This document shows, in pieces, positions 21,014 to 31,596 of a stretch of DNA of 45,587 bases. A program made the translations under genes and the position numbers. The DNA comes from Pilatotrama ljubarskyi. Taxonomy: Eukaryota > Basidiomycota > Agaricomycetes > Polyporales > Polyporaceae. Below the pieces are notes generated by a model, which ran no database searches, was not told the origin of the DNA, and saw only the letters and a list, made by a program, of their open reading frames with translations. The DNA lies in the NCBI GenBank assembly GCA_022385805.1, contig MU277684.1:450548-496134 (forward strand), written 5' to 3'. Every line of letters begins with the position of its first letter. Positions within the stretch are counted from its first letter, which is position 1.

Positions 21014-23238
21014 ATGTCATTCTCGTTCAAATGGCCTCGTTTCTCGGACCAGTTCCACGCGGACGCCATCAAGATGCTCGAGTCCGCGCTCAACAAGGGC
21101 AACAAGCCGCCGGTCATAGCGGACAGGATCGAAGTCGTCGAGCTGGAGATGGGCACCCAGGTGTGCACAACCGTCGCGAACGTGTCCTCGCCGTAGTTGA
21201 CACTCTGTTTCGTCTTGATAGCCCCCGGAGTTGGAGATAAGAGATATTGGAGAGCTGACCATGGACCAGTTCCGCGGTATCTTTCGCCTGACTTATGCTG
21301 GTGACGCGCACATCGTCTTGAGGACGAAGGTTCAGGTGCGTAGCCGGCAGAGAAATGCCATCGCGCGTACGGGCACTCAACAATATACAGGCGAATCCTT
21401 TGAACCACAAACAACCCGACATACACCTCATGGGCGGGTCCAGGGGCATGCTCGCGGCGAAGCAGCCCCTAGTCGTACCCATGCTCCTCCGGCTCTCCCA
21501 CTTCAAGCTCAACTCTTACGTCGTCCTCGTCGTCTCCAAGCAGAAGGGCATCACGCTCGTCTTCAAGACCGATCCGCTGCAGAACGTCGACATCAACAGC
21601 ACGTTTGACTCCATCGCCGTCATCCAGAAGTTCATCCAGCGCGAGATCGAGGGCCAGCTCCGCCAGATGTTCCGCGAGGACCTCCCCGGCATCATCCACC
21701 GCCTCAGCCAGCAGTGGGTGAAGGCCAAGGTCGAGGCTCCCTATCTGCAGAAACCCGCCGTCCCGACGCGCACCCGCAGCGTCGCGTCCTCCCCAGGCGA
21801 GCCGTCCTATCGCATCCCACGAATGCCCCCGGTCGGCGTCGCGCCGAGCCTTATCCGCCGTGCTTCCTCCGCCACACCGTTCATGCGCCCGCGCTCGTCC
21901 TCGATCCTCTCCGCTTCGAGCATGGGCAAGCGTCCGGCAATGTCCGCAACCTCCACACCCGCATCCCGCCCACAGTCTCAAAGTCCCCACCAGATCGAGC
22001 AAGACCGCCGGCACCATCACCACGATGGCCCGACGACGTTCCCGGAGATCGAGAACTACGACCCGACCTATGGCCTTCGACCCGAGGGTCTTCCGGCGAA
22101 GAGCACATTCAGCAGCCTCCGGAACCTCTTCGCGCGCAATAAAGGCCTCGCGGACCTCGCCGAGGAGGCGAGCGAGATCGACGACACGCTGGACGAGACG
22201 GGTTCCTTTGACCCGGGAACCTGGCAGGACTTCCTCTCCGAAACCAATCTCGGACCGTCTATTTCTGAGGCGGGAGACGTCGCGGAGTACGAGACCGTAC
22301 CCGCGGTAGGCGGGGGAACCATCACACGCCCGCGAGTCTATCACACCCAGTCGCAGATCCAGGTCCCGTCAAGCGATGGAGAACCCAAGCATACACCTTC
22401 CGCTTCTCGGAGACCATTGCCCTCCCGTGCGAATTCTATGCACTCTATACGATCCCCACCATCACGAGCAGGTTCTCTCTATAACCCCTACTTTGCCGGT
22501 ATGACACCTTACTACGAGTCCGTCCCGCCAGTGGGGCCGTACTCGCATTCTTCATACGCGGAGAGTTCGACAAGCCCCCTTCGTCGTTCACCGCAGTCCA
22601 TTCCACCAGTACCCTCTCTCGACCACTCTTCCTTCCGCCGTCCAGGCAGCCCTTCTAGTCTACAAACACAGCCTTCACGATCTAGCGACATGACCCACTC
22701 CGTACCCACCCCTCCTCCACCAGAGGAAGATGCCAGTGTGCGTGTAACACGCCCGCGCCGTCTCTCCACCGCCTCGTCCAACCTCGATGCATTTTCCTCA
22801 AGCTCGTACGACCAGCACCACCTGCCCGATCACGACCCCAAAATTGTCCTGCGTCCGTCCATCAACAACAGCATCTCCCAGCTCTCCACGCTCAGCCACT
22901 CGAACCATACGCTCTCGCCCTATACGCGTACGCTGGAACACTTCACCGTCCGCAGCGTGCCACCCCGCGAGGCAAACTCGTCCGGCCCTGCGTCTAGCGC
23001 TGAGCGGCAGCCCGTCAAGGCACGCCGCAAACGCATACATCGCCTGGGCAAGAAGCCCCCGAAGCCACCGGAGCCGCCACGGGTTGAGGAGAGTGCGCCG
23101 TCGTCGCCTGTGCCGCCAATGTCCGAGTTCGACGCGTCGGAGATGGACACGTACTTCCGTGCGCGCGACGACCTCATCCCGCGATACCCGAACCTCCACC
23201 CCTCGCACGTCCGTCGACGAGTCCCGCACGCATCGTGA
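21014..23238 (+). CDS. MDM34: Mitochondrial distribution and morphology protein 34 (ERMES subunit)
   Basis: Three exons, 21014-21160, 21222-21335 and 21391-23238, give 2109 nt and 702 residues. MDM34 is the mitochondrial outer-membrane subunit of the ER-mitochondria encounter structure, with MMM1, MDM10 and MDM12, and takes part in lipid exchange between the organelles. Residues 1 to about 215 form the lipid-binding SMP domain: [104 protein letters not shown]. The remaining ~490 residues are Ser/Pro-rich and disordered. A basic block near the end ([18 protein letters not shown]) resembles the conserved basic motif of MDM34. It is longer than yeast MDM34 because of the disordered tail. An intergenic gap of about 330 bp separates it from the convergent Virilizer-type gene. 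Confidence 0.93.
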
Positions 23239-23566
23239 GCGCATCGTCCAGGCTTCGCCTTGTCTTCTCCACTCTTTCGGACTCTGCCACTCGTGTATCG
23301 TACTCATTCGCCCCGTGCGCTGCGGGCTCCTTTGCCGTCGTAATCTGTAGATCATGCTTCACGTCTGCCACGTCTTCAGATTGGGCTGAACGCGGGCCCG
23401 AGCTGCGAGAAGGGCTCGGGCGCGAATTGCATTGCAACGGCGGGTGCGGCCGCGTGCGTCGGTACAGGCACGACAAGGGGGTCTAAGGTAGGCGAGCTCG
23501 CGCTCTCAAACTCCTACGCATCATACACGGAGAAAGAGATCGTCAGTAGGTGCGTGCGCACAGCGG

Positions 23567-26500
23567 TCAGGCGGCCATCGCGACACCTACGTCCACATGC
23601 ATACTCGGAAGTCTGCTTGTGTTCGCGCGCGCGGAGGACTGGCGCAGTTGCCGGAAGTCGTTGTTCAGGTAGGTCTTCGTGAGCCCTGTCACGGCAGGGG
23701 ATCGAAGGAGCGCGGGCGGGGAGACTGTCACCAGCCCGAGGACGTCTTGGTTGAGCGGTCGGCGGGGCGGCGTTGACGGGGTGGGAATGTTCTGGCGCAG
23801 GAGTTCCTCGATGTCATGGATCGAGAGCTGGACGCTTCCGGAGACAACGGTCGTCTCTTGGGGAGGAGTGCTGGTGCTCCCGAACACCAGCTCGCAAGAG
23901 GCGGCATCGAGACGTTCCTTCCATTCGGATGGGAGTAGGTCCTTGAGACGGTCCTGGAATCTTTGGAACTGGTCCGACGCGACGGTATGGACATCGCTCA
24001 GCTTCGGGATGTTGGTTGCTGTCTGGGAGAGCCATTGGAGCAGCGAGACGATCGACTGCGCCCCGTCTCCAGTCAACACTTCGGTGTACCGTTCCAAGTT
24101 GAGAATGAGCCATCCGATTTCCGTTGTCACTGTGGCCGGGTCGAGGTAGGAGGGCGTTATTGTCGTGAGTATCTTCACCGAGCTTCCCAGACGGCGCTCC
24201 AATCGGCTCGCAGTAACGTCTGGCGCCTGTAACGACCGCCAGAGACCGACGACCAACGCCCAGCGCAGCTCGTTGTCGAAGACGTCGTAGGCAACCGCTA
24301 AGCTCTCCAATACGTCCCCAAGATGTAGCGGCGCCATGCGCAGGTCGGACATGGCAGTGAATGTCAACGCGAGCGAATGCGGCGCGTCCTCCGCGTCTGC
24401 GAGACTGTCGACACACCACTGCGCAGAGGAGCCCTGGAGGATTTCCGAGAGGAACCGGAAGAACAGCGCGACTTGGCTCTGGATGACACGCCGTCTTGGC
24501 TCTGGGATCTCCGTCTCCTTAAGCGACTGGACCGCTTGCGAGATGTTCTTCACCTCCTCGAGGAATAGCCATTCCCCAACGCCTACGGCACCCCGGTCCA
24601 AAGCGGACAGTCGCCGTATGAAGTGAACCTTGTTCTCGGTGTCGAGCGCATGGCAGAAAGCCGACAGCTCCTTGAGCGCCGTCGGGATGACGCTTTGCAC
24701 CCAGAGCGACCGCTGATTCTCCGGGCAGTCTTCTGCGGGCAAGAGAAAATCGATGAGGCAGAAGACTTGCAGGAGATGATGGGTAGGGTCCAGGCCGTTA
24801 CTGTGCAAACCGTGCTCGAGGAGGACGCGCAGGACGATCTGAGCTCCGGGCTTGCCGCGCATGGCGGCAGGGGGCTGTTCACTCAGCGCGCGGATCATGT
24901 CGATGCAAGTCTGTCTTGTCTCCTGAGCAGCGAGCGACGGCTGGCTGGTCTGAGAATAGCGCAAGTCGGCCGCGTCCGTGCATGCGAAAATATCAGCGAC
25001 GTTTGTTGTGAGTGCCCGGAGGAAACGCGAAGGGAGAGGATACGCAGGTACCAGCCGGAGGAACAAGCGGAGGATGTCGTCGGCTGTCCAGAACAGCTGA
25101 GCAACGACGTCCTGTCCAGTGCGCAGAGGGGGTCGTTGGAGCAACGAGAATTGCGCACGGATCTCGTCCACGATCGGCGCAAGCAGATCGCTCAGGCATG
25201 TCGTCAGCCCGCACTTCGCCTCTTCCCAGAAATCGTCGAGCACGCGCGACTCCTCGTCTTCGTCAAACTCCTTCTCCATCATGGCAAGGGCGACTCGAAG
25301 TGTCCGCAAGCTTCCAAACGTCGGCGGGCGTTCGACCGGCCGCAATAACTCGTCGACGGCTCCCGCAAACCCGTCATCGACCACGAAAGCGGCTTGCCGC
25401 ATAGACGACCGTTCGTCATCCGTAATGAACGACGTGCAGGTACCGATATTGAGGATGCACTTGACAAAGTTCGGTCGGAGGATGGCTCGAGGGTTCTTCG
25501 CCAAGTCGACAAGGATGTGTTCCGCGTCAATGCCCGACTGAGTCGGAGGATCGTTGTCCGTCATGCACTCGAGACGGAACGTCATTTGTCGTAGAAGAAG
25601 CAGGTGGTTTACGATCTGGTACAACGTGATCAGCCATGATCTCTGGAAGCGACCACTGACCTTACCTCCCGGTAGCCGTCTGTACCTTGCCACAACCGCA
25701 GTACACCAAACGTCCGAGCACGGCAGCGTTCATCAGGCAGACTGTCCGACCACGCATACACGGCCAAGACGCATGCCACGCCGACGTACGCTCTCACGAA
25801 CGCCACAAACTCGTCTTGCGATGGCGAGGTGTTGGTGAGTCTGTGCGAAAGCAAATGCGGTAGCGGGACGTGAAGCACGGGGTTCTCTGCAAGACTCGAA
25901 ACGACATCGCCGTGAGTAGTTATCGACTCCAGCCAAATGCCGAACGACTGCTCCTCAGTCCCGATATCCTCGAGTGTCTGGGATGCGATGATGAAGTCCC
26001 CTTGCGTATTGGAGAACGCGTCCTCCAGGACGTACCAACCCCGTAGCCTTGCTAGAAGTCGCTTGGCGATACTACGCATCTCCCGATCCGTATTGAGTTC
26101 GCTTGCTATCGAGGACAACAGCTCGATGAACCACGGTGCATCAAGCCTCTTCGCGATGTCCACGTTTGCAGACGCATACAGTAGTCTTAACAGCGTGGTT
26201 TCGTCATCAATTGTTGACAAGTCGAAGACCTTCTGGAGGTCTATGACGTCCTACCCCCATATTCAGTACATAGAATTGAAAAATTAAGCAGGTAACGAAC
26301 CAGGAGGCTCTTCGCCATACTGGGATGCTGAGAGGCGGCATTGTATAGGATACCGGCAATTTGGTAGGCCTGATTGAGGTCTTTCTCCTGTTCGCGCTAA
26401 GTCAACAACATCCTGCCGTGTGGTGGCGAAGATGCTCGCCTTCGTGTTCACGCAATGTGCGACCTTCTCAGCGAAGCGCGTCACCGCGTCCGGAGAGACA

Positions 26501-27293
26501 TCGTCAGGCACAGGGCGTGTGGTGAGCCTGAGAGCTTTCTCTAGGTTGAAATCAGAGCCAGTGTCTTCGAGGTCGGCATGCAGATAGGGGAAGTCCGGGA
26601 GATCCCAGTCGTCATTCGACGGTTTCAAGCAGAAGATGAGGCGTATCACGAGAGCCAAATCGGGAGCGTCAGGTATCAGTCGCAGCAATTGGCGGGCAAG
26701 TTGCGTAGGATCGCGGGAGTTCGCAGGGTCAAGAGCTGCGGGTAGCGGTGCGGGGGCTACTGTGGGCAGAGATCGGGGCTCGTAGCTCGAGGGCGACGTA
26801 TGGGTTTCCGATACCACTTTTCCGTATATAGCCATAGAGACGGATTCGAATTCGCCTTTGACTATCATGAGGCGCGTGGCGTGCTACGGATATGTCAGTA
26901 GTGTCCTGATCTCCCAAACTTGTGTGCACCGACCTCTGAGCCCATGTCAATTGCGAAGTCGCTTTGTCCGCCGGCATATGCGATTGAGGTCGGAACAAGC
27001 GCGTTAGAGTGCTTTGGTCTCTCTTTAGCGTCTGGGCTAACGATAGGCTGAGCGTTGAAGTACACGTCCAGGAAGAACGCAGAGGGCTCCGTCCGGCTGA
27101 AGAGCGGACGTCAGCTACTGCAGCGCCATTTCGCTTTTTCTGCATACCTAACGACATCTGGGCACTGAGCGAATGGCTTGACGTTCGAGGGGAATATACG
27201 GATTGAGTGAACGCGGACTGGGCAGGAGAAGCGGATCGCAGCGAGACTACCCTTCTCGGAGGGCTGGAGAGTGCACCATTGAAGCAGCACCAT
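23567..27293 (-). CDS. Virilizer-type (VIRMA) protein, predicted m6A writer-complex subunit
   Basis: Complement of exons 27148-27293, 26934-27096, 26452-26883, 26301-26396, 25666-26250 and 23567-25615: 3471 nt, 1156 residues, all frames consistent. The N-terminal ~130 residues match the Virilizer N-terminal domain as I know it: LLQWCTLQPSEKGSLAAIRF, PVRVHSIRIFPSNVKPFAQ, EPSAFFLDVYFNAQP, VKGEFESVSMAIYGKVV. The rest is a long alpha-helical repeat-like region without catalytic motifs. Near the C terminus NTSRLPSMHVDVG recalls the SRPPSMHVD motif I associate with Virilizer proteins. In animals and plants Virilizer scaffolds the METTL3/METTL14-WTAP m6A RNA methyltransferase in the nucleus; that role here is inferred. 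Intron 5 (25616-25665) was chosen as 50 nt over a 23 nt alternative that also keeps frame. Intron 4 uses a GTTCGT donor. The gene shares a 378 bp divergent region with ORM. Confidence 0.78.
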
Positions 27294-27671
27294 GTCTACG
27301 CAGTCATGTATAGCAGTCTACAAGCAGCAGATTCCGACAGCAGGTGAGCAAGAAAGCAGGGAATACAGAGAGTTTGGTCGGAGGGGGTATCTGGGAGACA
27401 GAGAGCGTGAATGCGCGCGGGCGCTCGAGTGCAGCAATGACATATTGGTCCCAAACAGGAAATGGGCGTCTCTCCACCGCGCAGTACATTATGGGCGCTT
27501 GAATGTTTCCGGCGGACTCTACTTCAAGAGAAAGGCCACGACGACCGTCCGTCCTCCCATCCCACCCCCTCCGTCCTCTCTCTTCGTTCCCGCCGCCTTC
27601 CGCCGCTCCTTACCCACCAACACTTCGTTGTATAACAGCGCGTCGTGCTCGTCAGCACCCGAAGAGACAGG
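27294..27671. other. Divergent intergenic region, Virilizer-type gene / ORM
   Basis: 378 bp separate the two start codons, so core promoters must be close together and may be co-regulated. The right half is very C/T-rich (CCTCCCATCCCACCCCCTCC near 27553). No clear TATA box. Confidence 0.45.
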
Positions 27672-28777
27672 ATGGCTTCCGCGAGGACGTCGTCTACCCG
27701 TAGCCCCAAGTCCGGCAGTCCCGGCCTCTCCGTCCGCGTCGGGCGAGAGCGCAGCAGCAGCATCGTCAAGGTCGAAAAGGTTGGCGAAGAGTCCCTGGAA
27801 GAGGCCCTCGACCAGAGCGTATACGACAACGTCAATGCGGAGTGGGTGAATCGCAAAGGTCGGTCTCAGACCAATTTCCTCCTTCCCCACGACTTCTTCC
27901 TCCCCCCGCCACGCGGAGCGCTTTCTTCGCGTCAGACGCTGCTACCAGTGACAACGAGATGGCAGCTAACGGATCATTTGGCCCGCAGGTGCATGGCTCA
28001 TTCATCTCGTCCTCATCTTCGCCGGGAAGGTGGTCATCGACACCATCCCCGGCATGCGACAAGAGATCAGCTGGACGCTCGTCAACCTCCTCTATCTCGG
28101 GGTACGTAGCGCTCCGACGCCGCGCATTATGGCCGTCCATAACCTTGTGCTCACGCGCCCGCCGTCCAGCTGTCGTATCTGATGTTCCATTATGTGACCG
28201 GCATCCCCTTCCACTCGGACCTCCACGGCGGCGTGTATGACAATCTTACCCTGTGGGAACAAATCGACGAGGGCGCACAATACACTCCCGCCAAGAAGTG
28301 GTTGCTGATCATGCCCATTACATTGTGCGTCCGTTCGGGTTCACCATACTTGGCGCCACCGCGCTGCGGTGCGCCATCTGTCAAATACGAGCTGACATAT
28401 GTCTATGTTTTTGTCGGTGGCGTCGCTCCGTCGTACTAGGTTCCTCGCGTCGACACACTACACGCATTACGACCCGTGGCTGTTCGCGGTCAATCTGACC
28501 GCACTCATCCTTGTCCTCATCCCCAAGCTCCCTGCGGTAAGCATCAGCTGCCCTGGCGCGATGCCTGATCTTTTTGGCATGTCGTTTTCCCGATCATACT
28601 CTGACTTAACTATCGTAGTTCCACCGTTACCGAGTACGGTTCATGGTTGAGGATGAGCCTTCCGGCGTAGGCACCCCGGTGACGCCCAACTTCCCGCGCT
28701 CAGGAACCTCGACGCCCATGCGCCAAGATGGGTCCATACCGCCCATTACGGTCAGCGAGGTCGCGTCACGTCTCTGA
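27672..28777 (+). CDS. ORM1/ORMDL-family regulator of serine palmitoyltransferase
   Basis: Five exons, 27672-27858, 27989-28101, 28170-28324, 28440-28536 and 28619-28777: 711 nt, 236 residues. ORM proteins sit in the ER membrane and inhibit serine palmitoyltransferase, setting sphingolipid synthesis; in yeast, phosphorylation of the N-terminal tail relieves the inhibition. The N tail (about 55 residues) is Ser/Arg-rich. The core is clear: NAEWVNRKGAWLIHLVLIF, GMRQEISWTLVNLLYL, LSYLMFHYVTGIPFHSDLHG, YDNLTLWEQIDEGAQYTPAK, WLLIMPITLFLASTHYTHYD, LFAVNLTALILVLIPKLP, FHRYRVRF. Four hydrophobic segments are visible. A Thr/Ser/Pro-rich tail after the core (SGVGTPVTPNFPRSGTSTP) may be a further phosphorylation region; that is inference. 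Confidence 0.95.
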
Positions 28778-29185
28778 CCTATTTTTCTCTTTTCTTTTTT
28801 CCGCTCTTCTTTTCTGTTGTTATCTATGCGGACTAGTAGACGGGCTCCTAGCAATAGTCAGTAGTGCAACTTATCACACATAGCATCCAGGAGGCGCCGC
28901 GCGGTATAGCGCAAAAGATAGTTAGTAGTATACCATATGTCCGGGCAGAGTCTGCCCGTCCCTTTGTTCTATTCTCTACATATCGTCTATACACACGGAG
29001 ATCATCCAAGGTAATACAAGGGCTGCCGGCCGTTCGTAATGGGCCTTTTCGTACTGCCACACTCACGGTACACTCGATACACCTCTCCTCGTTCCCTCCG
29101 ACTCGCCGATGACTTGCGTGTGGAATGCGCGCTTCTTGCGCTTCTACCTCCATCAGGAAGGTGACCCCGAGAACATCTTCGGGTT
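28778..29185. other. Convergent intergenic region, ORM / MTD1
   Basis: About 410 bp between two 3' ends, with a T-rich tract (TTTTTCTCTTTTCTTTTTTC near 28781) just after the ORM stop that should lie in its 3' UTR. No other feature seen. Confidence 0.4.
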
Positions 29186-30787
29186 TCATGATGCAGCTGC
29201 ATCGGCGATCTGGCGGTACTCCTGCAGGCGCAAGCTGGGAAGCACGAGATGTATCAGCACAGACCGGAATATGTGATCTCCGGACTGCTGGCTCACAGGT
29301 TCCTCAGCAGCATCATAATAGTCACCTTGCCGATCGTGGGCATGTACACCGAGGCCTGCAGCATTGAGACACAGCGACGTCAGTGAGTACATCCGGTCCA
29401 CTCGAGAAGTCTTCCTGACGCATGCGTCAATCATGCGCAGGACTGTGCACGCACCTTCTCCCGGACGTCCGCCTCGAAGTTCTTGTCCGCAGCGACGTTC
29501 AGACAGACACAGCCGTCTTTGAGCCACGCAGTCTTGACCTTGTACTCCGCACTCGGCACGGCGGACACGACCACGTCCGAGAGCGCTAGGCACTCCTGCA
29601 GGGACAGCGCGGTCGGGTGCACGACGTGCCGCGGGTGGTACTTGCGCTCCTCCGCGCTCTGGCGCGGGCGTTTCGTATATTCCTGTTCCGTGCAACGCCG
29701 GTCAGCACGGAGTTTTCGGGATCGGGCGGAGCCCGGGGGCGTATGCCGAACCTGGATGGAGTCGATGTCGACGGAGAACACCCGCGCGCCGTCATTCGCA
29801 AGCAGCGCAGCCAGCGGGCGGCCGACGACTTCTGATCTGCATGCGTGGGTTTAGCACGTGCGATTCGCCGCCGGAGGCGACATCACTTCAGACCAAGGAC
29901 AATCATACCTGTTGATCACGGTGATGGTCTTGCCGTACGCGCGGTCTCCGTACGGCAGGATCCTGTTGTACACGCCGATGTACTCGAGACATTTGACGAT
30001 GGCTAAGGGCGTGCACGGGAGGATGGACTTGACGTAGCCCGGAGGAGGCTCGTCGTTCACCGCGGCGGGAACATCGCTGGTGGCGGGGAGAGAAGAGGTG
30101 AGGGTCTTAGGGTCCAGGAAACGGATGCTGCAGAGTGGTAAGTCAATATCAGCCTCTGATAATGGCAGGTGGGTTCAGTGATCCTCACTTGTGGTAAAGG
30201 TTGTAGTGGAACTTGAAATGCAGACCCTCGACGTCCTTGAAGGGCGAGACGATCTGTGCAGGCGAGCCCGTCAGAAACACCTCCGGGGAGGATGGTCGTG
30301 AGCGGCTAGACCTGCTGCAGGTAGTGATCCTGTGCACGCGAAGGTATTTCAGCCATATGCACCCTGACAAGGTCTCCGTATGCATACCTGTTGCACGCCG
30401 AAAATGGGGTAGTAGACCTATGGTACAGGGGTCAACCACGATGTAGATACATATTGCAGACACGACACCTCGCTCTGGACATACCATGATCCCATCCACG
30501 GTCTCGTCCTCGTTCGACTCAATGATCGCCTCCTCGACGCCCTCCCCGGGCGCAAGCGACTCGTCCGCCGCAGCCCCGACCTTGCGCAGGACGAACTCGA
30601 CGCCGAGCGCGTCGCACTGCTTCTTCGTGAACTCGGAGTAGAACTTGCTCGGCGCAGAGTTGGTAGCGAGGATTCCGACGAGCTTGGGCGGGCGCGGGGA
30701 CGAGGAGAGCGCGGACTTGATCTCGTCCCGGAAAGTGTTCGCGATAGGGTCCGCTTTGAGGAGGACGCCCTTGCCTTCGGATGCCAT
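29186..30787 (-). CDS. MTD1: NAD-dependent 5,10-methylenetetrahydrofolate dehydrogenase (MTD1 type)
   Basis: Complement of nine exons: 30485-30787, 30388-30417, 30312-30329, 30189-30253, 29909-30127, 29752-29836, 29455-29682, 29297-29355 and 29186-29234; 1056 nt, 351 residues. It oxidises methylene-THF to methenyl-THF with NAD+ in the cytosol, in one-carbon and purine metabolism. Folate-domain motifs: VGILATNSAPSKFYSEFTKK with the catalytic-type Y-x3-K arrangement, DGIMVYYPIFGVQQ, then DHYLQQIVSPFKDVEGLHF. The Rossmann part has ILPCTPLAIVKCLEYIG, GKTITVINRSEVVGRPLA, LSDVVVSAVPSAEYKV, and ends VYMPTIGKVTIMMLLRNL. Two exons are tiny: 30 nt (VYYPIFGVQQ) and 18 nt (DHYLQQ). The last exon was chosen because splicing at 29297 removes an immediate TGA and continues LLRLQEYRQIADAAAS; the unspliced form would stop after LLRNL. 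Confidence 0.92.
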
Positions 30788-31596
30788 GGCAGACGACTAG
30801 GCTTATGATAGGAGGTGCGGGCGGAAGGAAATTAGGCGTACGGGCGAGGATAACTGACAAGCCAGTGCACCAGAAGCGATGGCAGCTGTAAGTACTTGCA
30901 GGTGGCGGAGGACTTGATACTTTGACTCGACAAATTGAATCGATTCGCGAGAATTGTCGCGATCACATGATTCCGACGCGTCGCGTCAAATTGCCTGAGA
31001 ACGTAGTACTCTCGAAGAGCATCCTCAATTGTAATGGGTGGCGAGATGCCATCGCATACGCCAAGGGCTCTAGGCAGACGGTAGGCCTGAATCGTCAGTA
31101 AGAAGCGGACTCGGGGCGCAGTCAAGCGACGGGGCACACGACACCCGCGAGCTGAGCAAAATGCAGAAATGTGCTTATCGGGAGTATCACCAAGGAAGGT
31201 TAGTCGGTGGCAGAGGGTGGTACAAGCAACAATCCCCTCGCCTTTTACTAGGGGATTCCGTGTACCTCTCTCACCTCAATGCCACATTGCGAATTTTTCG
31301 GAATAATCGAACCTCGCGTTCGGCTTGCTCGCTTTTTTGGTGCATTCTTCCGCACTTTTCCGCTCACGTTCACCTTTCCCAACGGCTCTGTTATAACATA
31401 CATGTACACACAGTAGTCTCAGCGTACGCACGAGGGATCATCCTTCAGAGAAGTCAACAGCCATTTTCATAATATGACTACAACGGATGTTAATGAAGCA
31501 CACTGTCCATGTCTCGAAGCTCCACCGTACTATATAGCACTCTAAAGTAGCAACTCCTGTAATGGCAGCGTCCGGGCACAGAGCGCGAGAACAGAT
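30788..31596. other. Intergenic region between MTD1 and the RAX1-like gene
   Basis: About 810 bp: MTD1 promoter side on the left, 3' flank of the RAX1-like gene on the right. A 101-codon minus-strand frame (30832-31137) has no recognisable domain. Nothing else supported. Confidence 0.4.

Noticed and set aside
21469..22344. 291-codon minus-strand frame opposite MDM34
   Set aside because: Antisense shadow of the SMP-domain and linker coding sequence; no independent support.
30832..31137. 101-codon minus-strand frame upstream of MTD1
   Set aside because: No domain, no homologous neighbour, and it overlaps the expected MTD1 promoter.
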